From contig LGRX02034571.1 of NCBI GenBank assembly GCA_001247695.2, forward strand, positions 1 to 19,102: DNA of 19,102 bases, in the 5' to 3' direction. Made by a program: the position numbers and the translations under genes. The stretch comes from Cymbomonas tetramitiformis. Its lineage: Eukaryota; Chlorophyta; Pyramimonadophyceae; Pyramimonadales; Pyramimonadaceae. Under the pieces are notes generated by a model. It ran no database searches. It was not told the origin of the DNA and worked only from the letters and a program-made list of their open reading frames with translations. Positions 1 through 5,826 of this stretch are shown piece after piece. Position 1 is the stretch's first letter; each line of letters starts with the position of its first letter.

Positions 1-1418
1 ACTGTGACCACCGCGAGCGCGCCGAGCGCACCGCCACGAGGCAGCCGGATAGATGACCGTTGTCTCGGGCCGCGTGACGCGCAGCTGCCCCACCGGGCAC
101 GCCATACTCATGGTGCCCATGGGTGGCGCGCAGCGTGTGCACGGCGACCGGGCGCCATCGAGGCTCTTCGGAGAGGAGATGAGCGGGCCTGGGAGCGTCA
201 CGCCGCACACGCGTGCCCGGCGACGAGCGCGGAGCGCAGCACCCACGTGAGGGTCGCTGCTGAGGCCTGTGTGGCCGACGCTCCGGGCGAGATGGCGCCC
301 AGCGATGGGACGCCTCGCCACACGCAGACAAGGGGCGCCGCCCTTGTGCTCGTGTCGCTACAGGGTGAGCACGAGAGGTGCTCGCCCGCGCCCTTCCCCA
401 CGGCGCCAGGAGAAAGCGTCCGGGCGTGGACCGCTTTTCTTTGGGGTGGGGAAGAGGGCGTGCCGCGGGTGGCACACGATGACCACCGCGAGCGCGCCGA
501 GCGCACCGCCACGAGGCAGCCGGATAGATGGCCGCTGTCTCGGGCCGCGTGACGCGTAGCTGCCCCACCAGGCACGCCATACTCATGGTGCCTAGGGGTG
601 GCGCGCAGCGTGTGCACGGCGACCGGGCGCCATCGAGGCTCTTCGGAGAGGAGATGAGCGGGCCTGGGAGCGTCACACCGCACGCGTGCCCCGGCGACGA
701 GCGCGGAGCGCAGCACCCACGTGAGGGTCGCTGCTGAGGCCTGTGTGGCCGACGCTCCAGGCGAGATGGCGCCCAGCGATGGGACGCTTCGCCACACGCA
801 GACAAGGGGCGCCGCCCTTGTGCTCGTGTCGCTACAGGGTGAGCACGAGAGGTGCTCGCCCGCGCCCTTCCCACGGCGCCAGGAGAAAGCGTCCAGGCGT
901 GGACCGCTTTTCTTTTGGGGGGGGAGAGAGCGCGCCGCGGGTGGCACACGATGACCACCGCTGGCCTTGACGTCACCGCCACGAGCGGCGGATAGATAGC
1001 GGTATCTCGGGCAGCGTGACCTTGGTGCCCCACCGGGCCGCCATACTCATGGTGCCTAGGGGTGGCGCGCAGCGTGTGCATGGCGACCGGGCGCCATCGA
1101 GGCTCTTCGGAGAGGAGATGAGCGGGCCTGGGAGCGTCACACCGCACACGCGTGCCCCGGCGACGAGCGCGGAGCGCAGCACCCACGTGAGGGTCGCTGC
1201 TGAGGCCTGTGTGGCCGACGCTCCGGGCGAGATAGCGCCCAGCGATGGGACGCTTCGCCACACGCAGACAAGGGACGCCGCCCTTGTGCTCGTGTCGCTA
1301 CAGGGTGAGCACGAGAGGTGCTCGCCCGCGCCCTTCCCCACGGCGCCATGAGAAAGCGTCCAGGCGTGGACCGCTTTTCTTTTGGGGGGGAAGAGAGCGC
1401 GCCGAGCGCACTGCCACG
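1..1418. repeat. GC-rich satellite, three ~473-bp tandem copies
   Basis: Three head-to-tail copies begin with GACCACCG at 6, 481 and 953, giving periods of 475 and 472 bp. Copies 1 and 2 are nearly identical throughout. Copy 3 differs in its first ~60 bases and breaks off near 1418, where the sequence becomes unrelated. The array probably continues left of the window, since copy 1 starts at the very edge. Each copy contains a small hairpin (GAGCAC / GTGCTC, 367-383 in copy 1) and a run of T then G before the unit boundary. Long open frames exist on both strands and in several frames at once, as expected of GC-rich DNA with few stop codons. None resembles a known protein, so I treat the block as non-coding satellite. 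Confidence 0.9.
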
Positions 1419-1976
1419 CTAGCCATTTCTTTGATGGTGAGGACGTGGCCCAGCCGCTGGCGAGGGGCGCTTCTGGACACACGCGAATTGAGGACCTGGT
1501 GAACCTATGGCATACGGTTGAAGCGGACGACGCGTAGTAGATGGAGAACTGAGTTTGTGCGCCTGCACGACGAGCATATGTGACCTCTTGACCGAGGTCC
1601 CCTACTTGCAAAGATTTTTGTTCCGTATTATCGACAACCTTGGTAGCCGATACGAGTGTTATGACCATCATGATGGCGGGAAATTGAAGGCCGAAAGCTG
1701 CCTTTATATGAGTAGTGTGCCGCTGTGAAGAGCGCCAGCGATGTGACCTTAGCGGAGCCCTCAAGCTAATCAGATGAGCAAACGCGATGAGCAAAGTTGT
1801 AACGTATATGTTCGCGAGGACGCTTCCCACGTGAAGGGGGGGGGAGTTGTGCTAGGACAACATATTGTGTCATGCGCGGATGACTCAGCGGTGTCATACA
1901 TGCTAGCAGTGCCATACGCGCCTTACGATATTAGCGCCCGAGACCCCTGTCGAGGAAGAGACCCCCCTTAGTGGGA
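1419..1976. other. No recognisable gene
   Basis: This is unique sequence right of the satellite. A minus-strand open frame crosses from the satellite to about 1830, but its satellite part is non-coding and the remainder (about 120 residues) matches no family I recognise. A run of nine G lies near 1838. No splice-consistent exon, RNA gene or element end was found. Confidence 0.5.
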
Positions 1977-2350
1977 GTACACAGTACTAGTGTACGGTGT
2001 AATAAGGTGTCATAGTGAAGCACTGACACCTCATACTGCATGATACTGTAGTAGAAGCATCTGATAGGTTAATGGGACTTGGCCATGCTGACTAGGATTA
2101 ACTCAGGGAGTTGAGTGAATAAGTAATGGCCAAGGCCAAAGAAACAGTTGAGTTTCCAAGAGTAAATAGCCGACATGGCAAAAGATGTAATCCTAATTCT
2201 TATATGCAAGTAATATGCTGTAAGTCTAGACATAGCAGTCCTATGTCTAAAGAGCTGACCTAGCAGTACCTAGGCAGTTAGTTGGTCATTATATGCAGTC
2301 CATATAAGACCCCCATCAGTAGTTACAGTGCCCTGTGAGGAGCAGTCCTC
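1977..2350. repeat. Cluster of short perfect inverted repeats (hairpins)
   Basis: At least seven short perfect dyads lie in 374 bases. They are GTACAC/GTGTAC (1977-1995), GGTGTCA/TGACACC (2006-2030, with an inner GTG-AAG-CAC extension), AACTC/GAGTT (2100-2112), TAGACATAG/CTATGTCTA (2227-2249), CCTAG/CTAGG (2259-2274), TTATATG/CATATAA (2289-2307) and GAGGA/TCCTC (2337-2350). A longer dyad, TTGGCCAT/ATGGCCAA (2079-2086 and 2126-2133), encloses the AACTC hairpin. The last four share a CAGTC or CAGTAC core at the loop while their stems differ. No open frame of note is present. The block could be a structured transcript, a decayed LTR or a small hairpin repeat family; the sequence alone does not decide. 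Confidence 0.7.
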
Positions 2351-2482
2351 CCACATATATCCTTACATTGGAACAAGAGTAAGTTGTCACAGATTTCCAT
2401 AAATGTACAGATGTGCCAAACCGAGGATTAATATTAGAGTATTATGTCCTTACTTTGGAACACATAAGGTACAAATCGACAT

Positions 2483-2509
2483 CACGGGCAACACGGGTAA
2501 CACGGGCAA
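2483..2509. repeat. 9-bp tandem repeat, three copies
   Basis: Units CACGGGCAA, CACGGGTAA and CACGGGCAA follow one another without gaps. This lies in the segment that interrupts the 88-bp repeat. Confidence 0.9.
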
Positions 2510-2513
2510 CAAT

Positions 2514-2561
2514 CTTCGATTGTTGCTTTTCTTCGATTGTTGCTTTTCTTCGATTGTTGCT
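2514..2561. repeat. 17-bp tandem repeat, 2.8 copies
   Basis: CTTCGATTGTTGCTTTT occurs perfectly at 2514-2530 and 2531-2547. A 14-base partial copy follows at 2548-2561. It starts four bases after the 9-bp repeat. Confidence 0.9.
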
Positions 2562-3070
2562 ATAACTTGTCGCAAAGTAAACAGTTGAAATAAATCGGTC
2601 GGAGATTATTTCAGAGATTGTCGCAGATTTCCAGAAATGTACAAATGTTCCAAACCGATGATTAATATTAGAGTATTATATCCTTACATTGGAACAAGAA
2701 TAAGTTGTCGCAGATTTCTAGAAATGTACAGATGTTCTAAACCGGGGATTAATACTATAGTAATATATCCTCACAATGGAACACGCGACACATAAGAGTG
2801 AGTTGTCGCAGATTTCCCGAAACACAATTTCAGAGATTGTCGCAGAATTCCAGAAAATTCTAATGTGCTAAACTGGGGATTAATACTATAGTAATATATC
2901 CTTACAATGGAACACATACAACAATCAATTGATATATGGTTGCGAGCTGGGGAGCGAGCAATGCAAGGCGGGCATGGGTGGTAGGTAAGGCGGTAATAGC
3001 AACAATCATAGATTGTAGCCAGTCGCTGTGTCGACTTACGCAATTCTGCCGTAGATAACCGTAGGTACTC

Positions 3071-3184
3071 ACTACATAAGAGGCGTTCCGAAATATTGGG
3101 AAATCCTGGCAAATACATAAGGTACTTAAGAGATACAAGTGTATATAATAAGGATGTACCCCCACTACACGCCTCTTATGTAGT
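3071..3184. repeat. 16-bp perfect inverted repeat enclosing 82 bp
   Basis: ACTACATAAGAGGCGT at 3071-3086 is the exact reverse complement of 3169-3184. The enclosed 82 bases contain no open frame of interest. No flanking duplication is visible (left flank ends GTACTC, right flank begins ACCGTT), so a MITE-like origin is possible but not shown. Confidence 0.75.
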
Positions 3185-3325
3185 ACCGTTCCCCGATTTA
3201 TCGGCTACGTTGCATAAAAAGCGGCCGATCTATCACGATTATTTCATATGACCGTTTGTACCCTACTGTATGATGGCATCCTACAGTATAGCGTACTTGC
3301 GCAAAATTATTCCTGATTCCGATCA

Positions 3326-3333
3326 CTTCACAC
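3326..3333. repeat. 8-bp target-site duplication, left (hAT element 1)
   Basis: CTTCACAC is repeated exactly at 4242-4249 on the other side of the element. T at position 2 and A at position 7 fit the nTnnnnAn preference known for hAT insertions. Confidence 0.92.
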
Positions 3334-3354
3334 CAAGGTACGGTATCGGTTGCG

Positions 3355-3390
3355 CTAATATTCTGATAAATCGATTTATCAGAATATTAG
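3355..3390. repeat. 36-bp perfect palindrome
   Basis: The left half begins CTAATATTCTGAT and the centre is AAATC|GATTT. All 18 pairs match with no spacer. It begins two bases inside the left TIR of hAT element 1 and contains two inverted copies of the TTCTGAT/ATCAGAA subterminal motif. Confidence 0.95.
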
Positions 3391-3584
3391 TATCAATCAA
3401 TAACTTTTTTTTGAATATCAGAATATTGACTATTGATTGATATATGAAGTCGAAAAATCAGAATCGATCAATACCATGCCTAAATAAATCGGTATCAATT
3501 GATCGTTGGCGTTGATTAATCATAATCGATTGATTGCTACATTGAAATCGCAGTATCGATATCAGAATTGAGAAGGTCTCCCCG

Positions 3585-3917
3585 GTGGTATCTTTTTTCG
3601 GTGACTCTGACGATGAGGATGAACATCCTACGCCTGCTGCAAGTGCGGCGGGAGGTGCAGATGAGGGTGTAGATGAGTGGCTTGCATATATGGCGCTACC
3701 TGAGGCGAAAAAAGATGTCGATGTGCTTAAGTGGTGGAAGAAAAACGAGTCTGAGCTTCCCGCGCTTTCTAGGATGGCGAGACAATTCTTGGGTGTTCCA
3801 GCCTCCACTGCAGGTGTGGAGCGAGCGTTCTCTGCTGTCACATTCATGCACTCAGATTTGAGAAAGAATTTAAGTGAGGGGACAATCCAACACTCCCTTA
3901 TGGCTGCAATGAATTAG
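3585..3917 (+). pseudogene. hAT transposase C-terminal dimerisation domain, truncated
   Basis: This 110-residue frame ends in a stop at 3915-3917. Residues ~44-107 have the layout of the hAT family dimerisation domain: a DVLKWWKKNES segment, then LPALSRMARQFLGVPAS, then a G-VERAFSA motif, then a basic DLRKNLS stretch before the end. A short acidic stretch (DSDDEDE, residues 5-11) precedes it. The frame stays open only back to about 3546, so the BED zinc finger and most of the RNase-H-like catalytic domain are missing; full hAT transposases are normally 600-800 residues. It cannot catalyse transposition alone. The only start in this frame near the 5' end is GTG, so it may be just the last exon of the parental gene. 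No frameshift or stop lies within the retained domain. Confidence 0.88.
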
Positions 3918-4040
3918 ATATGTGAGAGAACTCTAGCTTGTCGTCGGGTGCCATAGATAAAGTGTGGCCTCCTAGTCTGCCTGTGTAATTTTGTATTGAT
4001 ATTATTGATAGTATTGATAATCAGCAACTTTAACAGTGAT

Positions 4041-4226
4041 ATCAGTATTGATTGATAGCATAGTGTACTTAATCAAAATTGATTGATAGGGCCTTTGTAA
4101 AAATCAAAATTGATTGATTAGAATAGGTAATAAATCAGAATTGATTGATAGAGCAACCGGAAAAATCAGAATTGATCAATAGTACTTGGCAATATATCAG
4201 AATTGATCGATAACCTCTAGACCAAC
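4041..4226. repeat. Six-unit 31-bp subterminal array of hAT element 1
   Basis: The motif ATCAGAATTGATTGATA, or a close variant, starts at 4041, 4072, 4103, 4134, 4165 and 4196, exactly 31 bases apart each time. Only the first ~17 bases of each unit are conserved; the other 14 differ freely but keep their length. The last unit runs into the right TIR. Subterminal repeats of this kind are known transposase-binding sites in hAT elements such as Ac. That role is inferred here. Confidence 0.9.
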
Positions 4227-4241
4227 CGATACCGTACCTTG

Positions 4242-4249
4242 CTTCACAC
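4242..4249. repeat. 8-bp target-site duplication, right (hAT element 1)
   Basis: CTTCACAC is identical to 3326-3333 and immediately follows the right TIR. Confidence 0.92.
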
Positions 4250-4270
4250 GGAGCGCTATCGTACGGCATG

Positions 4271-4295
4271 ATACGATATCGATAGGCTATCGTAT
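4271..4295. repeat. 8-bp inverted repeat beside hAT element 1
   Basis: ATACGATA (4271-4278) and TATCGTAT (4288-4295) are reverse complements around nine bases. A third related TATCGTA lies just upstream (near 4257). The gap between the two transposons (4250-4347) has no other content. Confidence 0.7.
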
Positions 4296-4347
4296 GACCA
4301 TTTTTTCCTATTTGAATTTCAAATTGTGTTGGCAAATGACGAGGGTG

Positions 4348-4355
4348 GTTACAAT
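4348..4355. repeat. 8-bp target-site duplication, left (hAT element 2)
   Basis: GTTACAAT recurs at 5462-5469. It again has T at position 2 and A at position 7. Confidence 0.88.
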
Positions 4356-4947
4356 CAAGGGGTATAAACTAAGGGGATGCCACGCCCAGTATGTAACGCG
4401 GCGGCTACAAGACGCACACGCCCACAACCGTTCGTGTCACCTCTCATTCAGATGCACCGTTAGATCCCTCTCGAATGCCATTTTCCTCGCTTCTCAGCGT
4501 TTTCAGTGTTTTCAGAATCGCTTCCTGGCTTCCAAAAATCAAAAATCAGTTCTCGGCGGAAAGTACATACTGCCCTTTCCTGCTGTGATATATTGCAATA
4601 TGTATACTTGAAGTGTGCATATTGCAATACCATCCATCAGCACGTTGCCCTCAACTCTGCCGCATTGAGCATATTCACATTTCGCACTCTAGTTTTCAGA
4701 TGTCTTGAGCAATGTGTAAGATCTAGGTCACGATCCAAAAAAATCGGTTCTCTAGCACCATGATTCTACTTTGCGAGTCACGGGCTGAGTGCTGCACCGA
4801 ACATATCTACTAGCATTCATACATTATATTTAGCGATGCAACGGGAATCTCCCATAGAGGCGTAGGAACTTTTGGACATGCACTTTGCATTTGTTGTTGG
4901 CATCCGCCCTTTGGATATTTCCGCCCGAAATACAAATCAGTCATGCA

Positions 4948-4976
4948 CTTCCCTTGAGGTCACGGGCTCAAGGGAA
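4948..4976. repeat. 11-bp hairpin inside hAT element 2
   Basis: CTTCCCTTGAG (4948-4958) pairs with CTCAAGGGAAG (4966-4976), allowing one base of register at the loop GTCACGGG. It lies in the interior, away from the TIRs. Confidence 0.8.
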
Positions 4977-5098
4977 GCGCTTGCGTATGTCAAATAGTTA
5001 CTCGAAGAAAGTTCACCGAAATGATGGCGTTCATCCTTTTAGTATGCGCCCAAATCCCTCATGCGTCCCTCATAAATCGGTTCTCACTCGTGTTTCCA

Positions 5099-5134
5099 AG
5101 GGGCATGCGAGCAGCATTGTGCACGCATGCCCCT
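5099..5134. repeat. 11-bp inverted repeat inside hAT element 2
   Basis: AGGGGCATGCG (5099-5109) and CGCATGCCCCT (5124-5134) are exact reverse complements around 14 bases. This is the second internal dyad of the element. Confidence 0.85.
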
Positions 5135-5461
5135 CGGAAAAAAAACACGACACCTTTCGAGGGTGTAAGATAACATCCCGCTGAATGCTGTGTGAAAAAA
5201 ATATCATGTGCACCAAGAAATATATGCATAAAGAAGCAGACCATCCGTTTTCATCGTTAACATGTAAAGAAATATTCGGTCAAAGCTTTGTCGGAACGCT
5301 CAGAAGGGATGAAGTTGGGATTCTGAGACGATCGAGCGGCAAAACTGAACTCTCAGGGTTTTCGAGTAACTCAACCCTGCATCGCACGGCTCTCCCTAAG
5401 TGCGTCTTGTAGTCGCCGCGGCAAACACTGGGCGTGGCATCCCCTTAGTTTATACCCCTTG

Positions 5462-5469
5462 GTTACAAT
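5462..5469. repeat. 8-bp target-site duplication, right (hAT element 2)
   Basis: GTTACAAT is identical to 4348-4355 and directly follows the right TIR. Confidence 0.88.
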
Positions 5470-5738
5470 CTAATGAAGTAGTTTGTGGTTCCCTTCCAGC
5501 ACCATGCAGCACGCCGAACGATTTTTGCTTTTTACAAGCTTTTACAATAATATCGAAATTTTAGATGCAAAAATTATAGTCCTCCTGAAAATGTCGGTCA
5601 TGGTGTAAAGAAGATTTCGCTCTAAACCATGAAAAGCAACAGTGACCCCTCTCATGAAAACGATGATTATTGCCATCGTGTTACAGTGTTGGTTTTTGGT
5701 TTATTAGGAAAATACTTGCTTATCTTCGGCGAGTGACG
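5470..5738 (+). promoter_or_regulatory. Upstream region / 5' leader of the exchanger gene
   Basis: These 269 bases separate hAT element 2 from the exchanger start codon. They must hold the 5' leader and the proximal promoter, unless transcription starts inside the transposon. I see AT-rich stretches (for example near 5525-5575) but no core promoter element I would commit to. The exchanger frame remains open upstream to about 5670 but has no ATG before 5739. Confidence 0.35.
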
Positions 5739-5826
5739 ATGAGGATCAAATTTGTATTCACCATGTTGTTGCTCTCCGTAATCGTCTCGCTTCCTATCCT
5801 AGGGGAGGTATCAGAATCATCCACAG
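5739..5826 (+). CDS. Exchanger exon 1: signal peptide
   Basis: It encodes residues 1-29 plus one base of codon 30. It has a basic start (MRIK), a hydrophobic core from 5 to 21 and small polar residues after (GEVSESST), which is a classic signal peptide. The ATG is the first in a frame open from about 5670. The donor is AG|GTAGGC. Joining to exon 2 rebuilds Glu30. The link to exon 2 rests on phase and family layout only. Confidence 0.72.

Larger units (their letters stand above)
2355..2915. repeat. Degenerate ~88-bp tandem repeat, interrupted
   Basis: A unit of about 88 bases recurs. Its recognisable pieces are a 'tccttacattggaaca' block, 'ttgtcgcagatttcc', 'gaaatgtacagatgt' and 'gattaatattagagtatta'. 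The last marker occurs near 2426, 2660, 2748 and 2879, so only one interval is a clean 88 bases. Other copies are truncated or carry extra sequence. A 150-base interruption (about 2471-2620) separates the first copy from the rest and itself holds two smaller tandem repeats. No protein is recognisable. Confidence 0.7.
3334..4241. mobile_element. Non-autonomous hAT transposon 1 (908 bp)
   Basis: The ends are a 19-bp perfect terminal inverted repeat, CAAGGTACGGTATCGGTTG at 3334-3352 and its reverse complement at 4223-4241. An exact 8-bp duplication CTTCACAC flanks it (3326-3333 and 4242-4249). TIRs beginning CAAGG and 8-bp duplications are features of the hAT superfamily, and the C-terminal dimerisation domain of a hAT transposase lies inside at 3585-3917. 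The element therefore looks like an internal-deletion derivative of a full hAT. Next to the left TIR is a 36-bp perfect palindrome (3355-3390). Next to the right TIR is an array of six 31-bp units (4041-4226). Both subterminal regions are rich in ATCAGAATTGAT-type motifs, probably transposase binding sites. Perfect TIRs and TSD suggest a fairly recent insertion. Confidence 0.93.
4356..5461. mobile_element. Non-autonomous hAT-type transposon 2 (1106 bp)
   Basis: The terminal inverted repeats are 35 bp and perfect: 4356-4390 begins CAAGGGGTATAAAC and ends CACGCCCAGT, and 5427-5461 is its exact reverse complement. With mismatches the repeat extends to about 62 bp (4356-4417 and 5400-5461), including a shared AAGACGCAC block. 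The flanking 8-bp duplication is GTTACAAT. The boundary has a one-base ambiguity each side: a 34-bp TIR with a 10-bp duplication GGTTACAATC reads equally well and would suggest a Mutator-like element. I prefer hAT because the CAAGG start and nTnnnnAn duplication match element 1. Its TIR sequence differs from element 1 after CAAGG, so it is another family. No transposase is recognisable inside. The longest frame, 99 codons at 4885-5184, matches nothing I know. Confidence 0.88.

Noticed and set aside
4..1349. Several long open frames on both strands in the satellite (up to 249-285 codons)
   Set aside because: They repeat with the satellite unit, overlap each other in several frames and match no family; GC-rich repeats lack stop codons by composition.
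2281..2360. TATATAAGACCCCC-like stretch as an LTR promoter
   Set aside because: No paired LTR, primer-binding site or polyprotein is found nearby; the TATA-like piece is explained as a hairpin stem.
2355..2915. CRISPR-like array
   Set aside because: Repeats are long, degenerate and irregularly spaced, and the window is eukaryotic.
3458..3847. 129-codon minus-strand frame
   Set aside because: It is antisense to the hAT dimerisation domain; its Ser-rich reading is the mirror of that coding sequence.
4346..5471. Mutator-like reading of element 2 (34-bp TIR, 10-bp duplication GGTTACAATC)
   Set aside because: Equally consistent at the base level, but the CAAGG terminus and T2/A7 pattern of the 8-bp duplication match the neighbouring confirmed hAT element.
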